From: Dermatophilaceae bacterium
Lineage (GTDB): Bacteria; Actinomycetota; Actinomycetes; Actinomycetales; Dermatophilaceae
Reading direction: 5' to 3'
Length of the DNA stretch: 48,863 bases
Assembly (NCBI GenBank): GCA_025924375.1
Contig: JAICIN010000002.1
Location: forward strand, 1 to 48,863
How positions within the stretch are numbered: the stretch's first letter is position 1; each line of letters starts with the position of its first letter. The position numbers and the translations under genes were made by a program. The notes under the pieces are model-generated. The model saw only the letters and a list, made by a program, of their open reading frames with translations. It had not been told where the DNA came from and did no database searches. Of this stretch, positions 27,791 to 36,264 are shown one piece after another.

Positions 27791-28483
27791 ATGCCGGGAT
27801 CGCGGGGCTCCTTGTCGGGTCGCCACTTCGCCGCGGTCGTCTTCGACATGGACGGCACCCTCGTCGACTCCACCCCCGCCGTGGTCCGGTCGTGGCTGCG
27901 CTGGGCGGACGAGGAGAGGGTCGACCCGGCACTGCTCAGGGGCCACCACGGCATCCCGGCATCCGGCATCGTCGCGCAGCTGCTGCCGGAGGACCGGCAG
28001 GAGGCCGCGCTCGCGCGGATCACGGCGATCGAGCTCGCCGACACCGACGGCATCGGCGTGCTGCCCGGCGCGCTGGAGGCGCTCACCGCCCTGCCGCCTG
28101 AGCAGGCGGCCATCGCGACGTCGTGCACGCGCGACCTCGCCTGGGCGCGCATCGAGGCGACGGCCCTGCCCGCGCCGAAGGTCGTCGTGACGGTCGACGA
28201 CGTCGAGCGCGGCAAGCCGAGCCCCGACCCGTTCGTCGAGGCGGCCCGGCGTCTCGGCGTCGACCCGGCCGAGTGCCTCGTCGTCGAGGACGCCCCGGGC
28301 GGGCTGACGGCCGCGCGGGCGGCGGGCTGCGCGACGCTGGCCGTGCGGACCACCACCCCTGACGGGGAGCTCGTCGCCGACCTCGTCGTGGACTCACTGG
28401 CGTCCGTGACGTTCGTCGTCAGCGGCCGGTTCGTCCGCGTGGAGGAGGCCTCCGCCGGGCCACCGGCAGCCGGTGCGCCGTGA
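27791..28483 (+). CDS. HAD-superfamily phosphatase (sugar-phosphatase-like)
   Basis: AAVVFDMDGTLVDSTPAVVRSWLRW...KPSPDPFVEAARRLGVDPAECLVVEDAPGGLTAARAAGC. Confidence 0.92.
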   Translation: MPGSRGSLSGRHFAAVVFDMDGTLVDSTPAVVRSWLRWADEERVDPALLRGHHGIPASGIVAQLLPEDRQEAALARITAIELADTDGIGVLPGALEALTALPPEQAAIATSCTRDLAWARIEATALPAPKVVVTVDDVERGKPSPDPFVEAARRLGVDPAECLVVEDAPGGLTAARAAGCATLAVRTTTPDGELVADLVVDSLASVTFVVSGRFVRVEEASAGPPAAGAP

Positions 28484-28583
28484 CGCAGCCGGCCACCCGG
28501 CATACGCGCGTGTTATCGCATCCCTAACCATGTCTTATGCTTGTGCGGTTGCCGTCTCCCCGACCCGAAAGAAGCACCGCCCC

Positions 28584-29387
28584 ATGCGCACGAGGCTGTC
28601 CCTGGTCGCCCTGATCTCCGCGATCGCACTCCTGCTCACCGCCTGCGGAGGCTCCGGCGGTTCCGGGTCGGGCAGCTCCGACCTCTCCCGCGTCAAGGAC
28701 GCCGGGGTGCTGAAGGTGGGGACCGAGGGCACCTACGCGCCGTTCTCCTACCACGACCCGAAGACCAACAAGCTCGTCGGCTACGACGTCGAGGTCGCCG
28801 CGGCCGTGGCGAAGAAGCTCGGGGTCAAGGTCGACTACGTCGAGACCCCGTGGGACTCCATCTTCGCGGGCCTCACGTCACAGCGCTTCGACGTGATCAT
28901 CAACCAGGTCACGAAGAACCCCGAGCGCGAGGGGCTCTACGGCCTCAGCACGCCCTACACCATCTCCGAGGGCGTCATCGCGACGCGCACGGACAACTCG
29001 TCCATCAGCTCGCTCAGCGACCTCAAGGGCAAGAAGACCGCGCAGAGCCTCACCAGCAACTGGGCCGAGGTCGCCAAGAAGGCCGGCGCCGACGTCGAGG
29101 GCGTCGAGGGCTTCACCCAGGCGGTCGCGCTCCTGAAGCAGAAGCGCGTCGACGCCACGGTCAACGACAGCCTCGCGGTGCTCGACTACCAGAAGTCCAC
29201 CGGTGACACCTCCATCAAGATCGCCGCGAAGACCGGCGACACCTCCGAGCAGGTAGTCGCCACCCGCAAGGGCTCCGACCTCGTGGCCGCCATCGACAAG
29301 GCGCTCTCGGAGCTCAGCGCCGACGGCACGCTGACGAAGATCTCCGAGAAGTACTTCGGCACCGACGTCTCGAAGAAGAAGGCCTAG
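28584..29387 (+). CDS. Amino-acid (cystine-type) ABC transporter substrate-binding lipoprotein
   Basis: Lipobox LLLTACGG; VLKVGTEGTYAPFSYHDPKTNKLVGYDVEVAAAVAKKLGVKVDYVETPWDSIFAGL. Confidence 0.93.
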   Translation: MRTRLSLVALISAIALLLTACGGSGGSGSGSSDLSRVKDAGVLKVGTEGTYAPFSYHDPKTNKLVGYDVEVAAAVAKKLGVKVDYVETPWDSIFAGLTSQRFDVIINQVTKNPEREGLYGLSTPYTISEGVIATRTDNSSISSLSDLKGKKTAQSLTSNWAEVAKKAGADVEGVEGFTQAVALLKQKRVDATVNDSLAVLDYQKSTGDTSIKIAAKTGDTSEQVVATRKGSDLVAAIDKALSELSADGTLTKISEKYFGTDVSKKKA

Positions 29388-30055
29388 TGGACGGCCAGCG
29401 CCTGCAGCTCGTCACCGAGTCGCTGTGGCCGCTGGCCAAGGCCCTGCTCATCGGCACCATCCCGCTGACGGCGGTGAGCTTCGTGCTCGGCCTCGTCGTG
29501 GCGCTGCTCGTCGCGCTGATGCGGCTGTCCTCGGTGCGGGCGGTGTCGTCGCTGGCGCGGGTCTACATCTCGGTCATCCGCGGCACGCCGCTGCTGCTGC
29601 AGCTGTTCATCGTCTTCTACGGCCTTCCCAACGTGGGCATCCGCTTCGACCCGTTCCCGGCGGCGGTCGTCGCGCTCACGGCCAACGTCGGCGGGTATGC
29701 CGCGGAGACGATCCGGGCGGCGATCCTGTCGGTGCCGCGGGGCCAGTGGGAGGCGGCGTCGACCATCGGCATGGGCTACGTCACGACCCTGCGACGCGTC
29801 GTGCTGCCCCAGGCGGTGCGCACGGCGATCCCGCCGCTGTCGAACACGCTCATCTCGCTGGTGAAGGACACCTCGCTCGCGTCGACCATCCTCGTCGGTG
29901 AGATCCTGCGGAAGGCCCAGGAGATCGCGGCGCCGACCTACCAGTTCTTCCTGCTCTACGGCGTCGCGGCCGTCTTCTACTGGGTGGTGTGCCAGGCGCT
30001 GTCCCTCCTGCAGAACCGGCTCGAGACCCGAGAGAACAGGTACGTCGCCGCATGA
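29387..30055 (+). CDS. Amino-acid ABC transporter permease
   Basis: VISVIRGTPLLLQLFIVFYGLPN...AAETIRAAILSVPRGQWEAASTIGM. Confidence 0.93.
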   Translation: MDGQRLQLVTESLWPLAKALLIGTIPLTAVSFVLGLVVALLVALMRLSSVRAVSSLARVYISVIRGTPLLLQLFIVFYGLPNVGIRFDPFPAAVVALTANVGGYAAETIRAAILSVPRGQWEAASTIGMGYVTTLRRVVLPQAVRTAIPPLSNTLISLVKDTSLASTILVGEILRKAQEIAAPTYQFFLLYGVAAVFYWVVCQALSLLQNRLETRENRYVAA

Positions 30056-30873
30056 CCGACCGCCAGACCCCCGATGCCGAGGACCTGAGGCACCCGCCTG
30101 CCGCGCAGGACACTCCCGCGCACCCGCTCGTCTCGGTGCGCGGCCTGGCCAAGTCCTTCGGCGACCACGAGGTGCTCAGGTCGATCGACTTCGAGGTGCA
30201 CCGCGGGACGGTGACGGTCCTCATCGGCCCCTCGGGATCCGGGAAGACGACCGTCCTGCGCTCGCTCAACGCCCTCGAGACCCCGGACGCGGGGGTCGTG
30301 CGGATCGGCGACGTGTCCGTCGACTGGTCCGCCAAGCCCGTCGCCCGCCGGGACGCCCAGCGGCTGCGCGCGCAGAGCGGCATGGTCTTCCAGTCGCACA
30401 ACCTCTTCCCCCACATGACCGTGATCGAGAACGTCATGGCCGGTCCGACACTGGTGCAGAAGCGCCCGCGTGCGGAGGCCGAGGCGGAGGCCCGCCAGCT
30501 CCTCGACGTCGTGGGACTCGCCGAGAAGGCGGACCAGTACCCCTACCAGCTCTCCGGGGGCCAGCAGCAGCGGGTCGGCATCGCGCGGGCGCTCGCGATC
30601 CGGCCGCAGCTCATGCTGTTCGACGAGCCGACGTCGGCGCTCGACCCGGAGCTCGTCGGCGAGGTGCTCGGCGCCATGAAGGACCTCGCGGCCCAGGGCT
30701 GGACGATGGTGGTCGTCACGCACGAGATCCGGTTCGCGCAGCAGGTCGCCGACCAGGCGCTCTTCATGGACGGTGGGGTCATCGTCGAGCGCGGCACCCC
30801 GGGCGAGCTGCTGGCGAACCCGCGGACCGAGCGGGCCCGCCAGTTCCTGCACCGCATCCTCGACCCGCTCTAG
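30052..30873 (+). CDS. Amino-acid ABC transporter ATP-binding protein
   Basis: Walker [16 protein letters not shown]; signature [35 protein letters not shown]. Confidence 0.95.
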   Translation: MTDRQTPDAEDLRHPPAAQDTPAHPLVSVRGLAKSFGDHEVLRSIDFEVHRGTVTVLIGPSGSGKTTVLRSLNALETPDAGVVRIGDVSVDWSAKPVARRDAQRLRAQSGMVFQSHNLFPHMTVIENVMAGPTLVQKRPRAEAEAEARQLLDVVGLAEKADQYPYQLSGGQQQRVGIARALAIRPQLMLFDEPTSALDPELVGEVLGAMKDLAAQGWTMVVVTHEIRFAQQVADQALFMDGGVIVERGTPGELLANPRTERARQFLHRILDPL

Positions 30874-30914
30874 CCTCGCTCCCGCCCGACCCTGCGGACC
30901 GTAGGGTCGGGACC

Positions 30915-32588
30915 ATGGACGCTGACGTCGTCGTCGTGGGTGCCGGGCTCTCCGGCCTGGTCGCCACCGCCGAGCTGGCCGACGCCGGGCGCCGGGTGCT
31001 CCTGCTCGACCAGGAGAGCGACGCGAACCTCGGTGGCCAGGCGCACTGGTCCTTCGGCGGCCTGTTCCTCGTCGACTCCCCCGAGCAGAGGCGGATGGGG
31101 GTGCGGGACTCGGCCGAGCTGGCGTGGCAGGACTGGCTGGGCTCGGCCGGCTTCGACCGGGTCCACGGCCCGGACGGGGAGCCGGGCGAGGACCACTGGG
31201 CGCTGGCCTGGGCGCGGGCCTACGTCGAGTTCGCGGCCGGGGAGAAGCGCTCCTGGCTGCACGGGCAGGGGATGCGGTGGTTCCCCGTCGTCGGCTGGGC
31301 CGAGCGGGGCGACGGCCGCGCCGGTGGCCACGGCAACTCGGTGCCGCGCTTCCACGTCACGTGGGGGACCGGTCCGGGCGTGGTCGAGCCCTTCGCCCGT
31401 CGGGTCATGGCGCACGTCAGGAGCGGACGGGTGGAGCTGCGGTTCCGCCACCGGGTCGACGAGCTCCTCACCGCCGGCGAAGCGGTGGCCGGCGTCCGCG
31501 GCACCGTGCTCGCACCCGACGCCGCCGGGCGTGGGCGGCCGACGAACCGCGAGCCTGCCGGCGACTTCGAGCTCGCGGCCCAGGCCGTCGTGGTCACGTC
31601 GGGCGGCATCGGCGCCGACCACGAGCTCGTGCGCGCCAGCTGGCCCAGCCGCCTCGGGAAGGCGCCGGTGCACATGCTCACCGGCGTACCGGCATACGTC
31701 GACGGCCGCATGCTCGCCACCACGGAACGCGCCGGCGGGCACCTCGTCAACCGCGACCGGATGTGGCACTACGTCGAGGGCGTCGCGAACTGGGACCCGG
31801 TCTGGCCGGGCCACGCCATCCGGATCCTGCCCGGTCCGAGCTCGATGTGGTTCGACGCGCGGGGGAACCGGCTGCCCCCGCCGCTGTTCCCCGGCTTCGA
31901 CACCCTCGGGACGCTGGCACACCTGCGCCGGACCGGACACGACCACAGCTGGTTCATCCTCACGAAGCGGATCATCGCCAAGGAGTTCGCGCTCTCGGGC
32001 TCGGAGCAGAACCCCGACCTGACCGGGAAGTCGGTCCGCGACGTGCTGGGCCGGGCGCGCGCCGACATGCCGGGGCCGGTGCGCGCGTTCCTCGACCACG
32101 GCGAGGACTTCGTCCAGGCGCAGACCCTGCCCGAGCTCGTCGCGAGGATGAACGCCCTGACGCGCGAGCCGCTCCTCGACCCGCGGCACGTCGAGAGGCA
32201 GGTGGTCGAGCGCGACCGGGAGCTCGACAACCCGTTCGGCAAGGACTTCCAGGTCACGGCGCTGCGTGCTGCCCGGCGCTACCGCGGCGACCGGCTCATC
32301 CGCACCGCGGCGCCCCACCGCATCCTCGACCCCGACGCCGGCCCGCTCATCGCCGTGCGGTTGCGGGTGCTGACCCGCAAGACCCTGGGCGGCCTGCAGA
32401 CCGACCTGCAGGGGCGCGTGCTGCGGTCCTCGGGCGTGCCGGTCCCTGGGCTGTATGCCGCCGGCGAGGCTGCCGGGTTCGGCGGCGGTGGGCTGCACGG
32501 GTACCGCTCGCTCGAGGGCACGTTCCTCGGCGGCTGTCTCTTCTCGGGACGGGTGGCCGGCCGGGCCGCCGCCGCCGCGACCGCCTGA
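30915..32588 (+). CDS. FAD-binding dehydrogenase (fumarate reductase/KstD-like flavoprotein)
   Basis: DVVVVGAGLSGLVATAELADAGRRVLLLDQESDANLGGQAHWSFGGLFLVDSPEQRRMG...AGEAAGFGGGGLHGYRSLEGTFLGGCLFSGR. Confidence 0.9.
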   Translation: MDADVVVVGAGLSGLVATAELADAGRRVLLLDQESDANLGGQAHWSFGGLFLVDSPEQRRMGVRDSAELAWQDWLGSAGFDRVHGPDGEPGEDHWALAWARAYVEFAAGEKRSWLHGQGMRWFPVVGWAERGDGRAGGHGNSVPRFHVTWGTGPGVVEPFARRVMAHVRSGRVELRFRHRVDELLTAGEAVAGVRGTVLAPDAAGRGRPTNREPAGDFELAAQAVVVTSGGIGADHELVRASWPSRLGKAPVHMLTGVPAYVDGRMLATTERAGGHLVNRDRMWHYVEGVANWDPVWPGHAIRILPGPSSMWFDARGNRLPPPLFPGFDTLGTLAHLRRTGHDHSWFILTKRIIAKEFALSGSEQNPDLTGKSVRDVLGRARADMPGPVRAFLDHGEDFVQAQTLPELVARMNALTREPLLDPRHVERQVVERDRELDNPFGKDFQVTALRAARRYRGDRLIRTAAPHRILDPDAGPLIAVRLRVLTRKTLGGLQTDLQGRVLRSSGVPVPGLYAAGEAAGFGGGGLHGYRSLEGTFLGGCLFSGRVAGRAAAAATA

Positions 32589-32613
32589 CGACCCCTCCGC
32601 TGGGGTCTTGCCG

Positions 32614-32660
32614 GGTCGAGGTGTAGACGACCGGATTCACGGACTCCTATACCTCGAATC
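32614..32660. repeat. Copy A of the ~48-nt stem-loop repeat (GGTTCGAGGTRTAG...CTATACCTCGAACC)
   Basis: ggtcgaggtgtagacgaccggattcacggactcctatacctcgaatc. Confidence 0.85.
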
Positions 32661-32705
32661 GGGGGGTCTCGACCGGCTGGGGTCTTGCCGGCTGGGGTCT
32701 TGCCG

Positions 32706-32751
32706 GGTCGAGGTATAGACGACCGGGATCACGGTCTCCTATACCTCGAAC
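32706..32751. repeat. Copy B of the ~48-nt stem-loop repeat
   Basis: ggtcgaggtatagacgaccgggatcacggtctcctatacctcgaac. Confidence 0.85.
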
Positions 32752-32803
32752 GGAGGGAGGGGGAGGGGGAGGGGTGTCGGGGGGCGAGGGCCTGGGGGGA
32801 GGG
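32752..32803 (+). other. Dense G-tract, candidate G-quadruplex-forming region
   Basis: ggagggagggggagggggaggggtgtcggggggcgagggcctggggggaggg in a convergent intergenic gap. Confidence 0.5.
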
Positions 32804-32807
32804 CGCG

Positions 32808-34460
32808 TCAGGGCAGACGGGTCCGGACGATGTCGTCGAGGACGCCCAGGGGGACGCTGCCGGAGTCGAGGACGGCGTCGTGGAACGCGGTGATGTCGAA
32901 GCGCTCGCCCTGCCGCTGCTGGGCCTCCCGCCTGATCCGCAGGATCTCGAGGCGCCCGATCATGTAGCCGCACGCCTGACCCGGCCACACGGCATACCGG
33001 TTGACCTCGGGAGTGACGCTGGAGAGGGACAACGGGCTGTTGGCGAGCATGTAGTCGATGGCCTGCTGCCGTCCCCACCCGAGGGCGTGCATCCCGGTGT
33101 CGACGACGAGGCGGCAGGCGCGCATCGAGTCCATGGTCAGCATGCCGAGCCGGTCGACCGGGGAGGAGTAGAGGCCCATCTCGTCGGCGAGCCGCTCGGT
33201 GTAGAGGCCCCAGCCCTCGGCGTAGGCGTTGAAGACCGTGTGACGGCGCAGGGCCGGCAGGTCGGTGAGCTCGGAGGCGATCGCGAGCTGGAGGTGGTGA
33301 CCGGGGATCCCCTCGTGGTAGGACAGCGCCTCGATCTCGAACCGGCCCCAGGCGCTGGGGTCCGAGGTGTTGACGTAGAAGACGCCGCCGCGGGAGCCGT
33401 CCTCCGCGGGTGGGTAGTAGAAGCCGAGCGCGCCCTGGTCGGTGGTCTTGATGGCGCAGTCGGCCTTCGGCAGCCGGTTGAACCACCGTGGCATCGCCTC
33501 GCGGGCCCGCGCGAACGCGGTGTCACAGGCCGCGAGGATCTCTGCCGGGTCGTCGTGCCGCAGTGCCGGATCGGTGCGCAGGCGCGCGTAGATCTCCTCG
33601 AGGTCCTGCGTGCCGAGGACCTCTCCGCCGAGCTGGCGGTACTCCTCCTCGAGCGCGGCGATCTGCTCGAGCCCGAGGTCGTGGACCTGTTGCGCCGTCA
33701 GCGAGGTCGTCGTGCTGGCGAGGAGCTCGGTGGCGTAGATGGCCTCCCCGTCGGGCAGCCAGGCGAGGCCGCAGTGCTCGTCGGGCCGCACGTGCGGGGC
33801 CACCACGTCGGCGAGGGTGTCGCGGAGCTCCCGGAGGGCCGGGCGGACCGAGGACTCGATCACCGCCTTGAGGCGCTCCCGCCACGCCGGCACGTCGAGT
33901 CCCTCCGGAGGTGGCGCGGTCTCCAGCAGCGGGTCGTCGTCGAGGGGCTTGGCCAGCCAGGCGTCGAGCTGCGGGATCGTCTCGCGCACGGCGAATGCCG
34001 CCGGGGTGCGGCCCGAGGCGACTCCTTCGCGGTGCCGGGCCGCGACCTGGCGCAGGTGGCGGCCGAGGCCGTCGAGCTTGGGCACCAGGGCCTCGGCGAC
34101 CTCGACGGTCGGCAGCGAGGCGTTGGCGACGGTGATGGGCGCGTCGACCTGGACGCCGAAGACGGGGTTGACCGCCAGCTCGGCGAGGCGGCAGGCCGCG
34201 ACGTCAGCGCCACTGGAGGCCTGGAACGCCACGACGTCACGCGTCACGCGGTCCTGGGCCGAGAGGCCCTCGTCGGGGATGGCTGCCGCACGTGCCGCGA
34301 ACTCCCGCGACCTCGCGATGTCGGCGTCCTCCGCCGCTCGGCTGGCGTCCTCGAACCGGTCGGCGAACCGGTAGTCGCCCAGCATGTGCGCCCACGACGG
34401 GTTCACGGACATCGTGTAGTCGTGGAAGTCGTCGGCCAGCTGCCGCACCTCGTCGCTCAT
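32808..34460 (-). CDS. DUF885 family protein
   Basis: ALSYHEGIPGHHLQLAIASELTDLPALRRHTVFNAYAEGWGLYTERLADEMGLYSSPVDRLGMLTMDSMRACRLVVDTGMHALGW, classic DUF885 motifs. Confidence 0.93.
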   Translation of the reverse strand: MSDEVRQLADDFHDYTMSVNPSWAHMLGDYRFADRFEDASRAAEDADIARSREFAARAAAIPDEGLSAQDRVTRDVVAFQASSGADVAACRLAELAVNPVFGVQVDAPITVANASLPTVEVAEALVPKLDGLGRHLRQVAARHREGVASGRTPAAFAVRETIPQLDAWLAKPLDDDPLLETAPPPEGLDVPAWRERLKAVIESSVRPALRELRDTLADVVAPHVRPDEHCGLAWLPDGEAIYATELLASTTTSLTAQQVHDLGLEQIAALEEEYRQLGGEVLGTQDLEEIYARLRTDPALRHDDPAEILAACDTAFARAREAMPRWFNRLPKADCAIKTTDQGALGFYYPPAEDGSRGGVFYVNTSDPSAWGRFEIEALSYHEGIPGHHLQLAIASELTDLPALRRHTVFNAYAEGWGLYTERLADEMGLYSSPVDRLGMLTMDSMRACRLVVDTGMHALGWGRQQAIDYMLANSPLSLSSVTPEVNRYAVWPGQACGYMIGRLEILRIRREAQQRQGERFDITAFHDAVLDSGSVPLGVLDDIVRTRLP

Positions 34461-34499
34461 GGACCGAACGCTATCTACCCTCCCCCGGCATCCTCCCCT

Positions 34500-34547
34500 G
34501 GTTCGAGGTGTAGACGACCGGGATCACGGACTCCTATACCTCGAACC
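34500..34547. repeat. Copy C of the ~48-nt stem-loop repeat, upstream of the DUF885 gene
   Basis: ggttcgaggtgtagacgaccgggatcacggactcctatacctcgaacc; 14-bp arms with one G/A difference. Confidence 0.9.
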
Positions 34548-34592
34548 GGCAGAGAGCAGGGGGCAGAGAGCAGCCGCTGCCGGGCATCACAG

Positions 34593-35171
34593 CTAGAGGT
34601 ACTGACCCGTCGGGCCACCGGGCTGCTCACCCGGAGCACCCGGCATACCGGGGTGTCCTGGTTGCGCGAGGTGACCCGGGGGCATGCCCGAGCCCGGCGG
34701 CAGCGCCCGGCGCATCTGCGCGAGCTGCTGCTGCGCCGCCATCTGCTGGGCGAAGAGGGCGGTCTGGATGCCGTGGAAGAGACCCTCCAGCCACCCGACG
34801 AGCTGGGCCTGGGCGATGCGCAGCTCGGCGTCGGTGGGGGCGCTGTCGGCGAAGGGCAGGGCGATCCGGTCGAGCTCCTCGACGAGCTCGGGCGCCAGCC
34901 CGTCCTCGAGCTCCTTGATGGAGCGCCGGTGGATCTCCGCCAGCCGGGTGCGCCCCGCCTCGTCCAGAGGGGCGTTGCGCACCTCCTCGAGGAGCTGCTT
35001 GATCATCGAGCCGATGCGCATGACCTTCGCTGGCTGCTCGACGAGGTCGGCGGGGTTGGTCGGCGCCTCGCCGTCGTCGCCCTCGGCCCGGGGGGCGACG
35101 CCCATCCCGTCCGGGGTCACGACGACGACGCGCTGCTGGTCCTGCTCCTGCTGCTCGGGCCGCTCGCTCAT
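34593..35171 (-). CDS. Bacterial proteasome activator family protein (Bpa/PafE-like)
   Basis: PAKVMRIGSMIKQLLEEVRNAPLDEAGRTRLAEIHRRSIKELEDGLAPELVEELDRIALPF...AQLVGWLEGLFHGIQTALFAQQMAAQQQL with C-terminal GQYL. Confidence 0.9.
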   Translation of the reverse strand: MSERPEQQEQDQQRVVVVTPDGMGVAPRAEGDDGEAPTNPADLVEQPAKVMRIGSMIKQLLEEVRNAPLDEAGRTRLAEIHRRSIKELEDGLAPELVEELDRIALPFADSAPTDAELRIAQAQLVGWLEGLFHGIQTALFAQQMAAQQQLAQMRRALPPGSGMPPGHLAQPGHPGMPGAPGEQPGGPTGQYL

Positions 35172-35226
35172 GCCCTCATCCTGCCCCACGGCTTCCGGGC
35201 CCATGCGAACCGGCGGCGACCACGCG

Positions 35227-36165
35227 TCAGCGTGGCATCATCCGGGCCTTGAGCGTCTCCCGCTTGTCCTCGAACCGAAGGGCCTGCTCGTCGAGCGACT
35301 CCATGAGCCCGGCGAGCTCCATGCGCGCCTGCTCCGCCTCGGCCGAGAGGCCCTCGAGGTCGAAGATGCCCCAGAAGCGCAGCACCGGCGCCACCACGTC
35401 GTCACGGTGGAGCCGCAGGTCGTAGATCCCCGCAACCGCCATCTCCACGGCCTTGCGCTGGACCCCGGGGATGTCGGCGCCGGGCATCTGGAACCCCTTG
35501 ACGACGTCACGGATCGCCATGACGGTCTGGTCGGGGGCGATGTCGATGGCTGCCTTCATGAGGTTGCGGTAGAAGATCATGTGCAGGTTCTCGTCCGCCG
35601 CGATGCGGGTGAGGAGCTGCTCGCACATCGGGTCGTCGGTGAACCGCCCGGTGTTGCGGTGCGAGACCCGGGTGGCCAGCTCCTGGAACGAGACGTAGGC
35701 GAGGGAGTGCAGCAGCTCGCCGCTGTGCGCGGACTCGTAGCCCTGCGACATGTGGGTCATCCGGAACCGCTCGAGCTCGCTGGGGTCGACGAGCCGCTTG
35801 ACCAGCATGTAGTCGCGCATGGCGATCCCGTGCCGGCCCTCCTCGGCGGTCCACCGGTGCACCCACGCGCCCCACGCGTCGTCGCGGCCGAAGATGAGCG
35901 CGATCTCGTGGTGGTAGCTCGGGAGGTTGTCCTCGGTGAGGAGGTTGACCACGAGCGCCGACCGGGCGACGTCGCTGATCGGCGCGTCGTCCGGGCTCCA
36001 CGGGTCGCCGCCCATGAGGCCGTCGAAGTTGCGTCCGTCCGACCAGGGGATGAACTCGTGTGGGAACCACTCCTTGGCCACCGAGAGGTGCCGGTTGAGG
36101 TTCTCCTCGACGACCGGGTTGAGCTCCCGGAGGAGGTCGGTCTGGGTCCACGCCGTCGAGGTCAT
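35227..36165 (-). CDS. Acyl-ACP desaturase (ferritin-like diiron)
   Basis: RNFDGLMGGDPWSPDDAPISDVARSALVVNLLTEDNLPSYHHEIALIF...WTAEEGRHGIAMRDYMLV...ADENLHMIFYRNL. Confidence 0.92.
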   Translation of the reverse strand: MTSTAWTQTDLLRELNPVVEENLNRHLSVAKEWFPHEFIPWSDGRNFDGLMGGDPWSPDDAPISDVARSALVVNLLTEDNLPSYHHEIALIFGRDDAWGAWVHRWTAEEGRHGIAMRDYMLVKRLVDPSELERFRMTHMSQGYESAHSGELLHSLAYVSFQELATRVSHRNTGRFTDDPMCEQLLTRIAADENLHMIFYRNLMKAAIDIAPDQTVMAIRDVVKGFQMPGADIPGVQRKAVEMAVAGIYDLRLHRDDVVAPVLRFWGIFDLEGLSAEAEQARMELAGLMESLDEQALRFEDKRETLKARMMPR

Positions 36166-36210
36166 GCCTCGACGTTACGGGCGCCGTCGCAGGCATGGCT
36201 AGTTACCGGG

Positions 36211-36260
36211 CGGTTCGGGTATGCCGGGTGCCCGGCGGTTCGGGTATGCCGGGTGCCCGG
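36211..36260. repeat. Perfect tandem duplication of a 25-bp unit cggttcgggtatgccgggtgcccgg
   Basis: Two adjacent identical copies (36211-36235 and 36236-36260) between the desaturase and ABC permease genes. Confidence 0.95.
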
Positions 36261-36264
36261 CCGG

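Noticed and set aside
25776-28190. 804-aa plus-strand ORF spanning cupin, metallophosphoesterase and HAD genes
   Set aside because: Shadow ORF lying across three better-supported genes.
32589-32807. Insertion sequence or IS remnant at the stem-loop repeats
   Set aside because: No transposase or IS-like ORF visible, and no clear target duplication by eye; kept as a repeat family instead.
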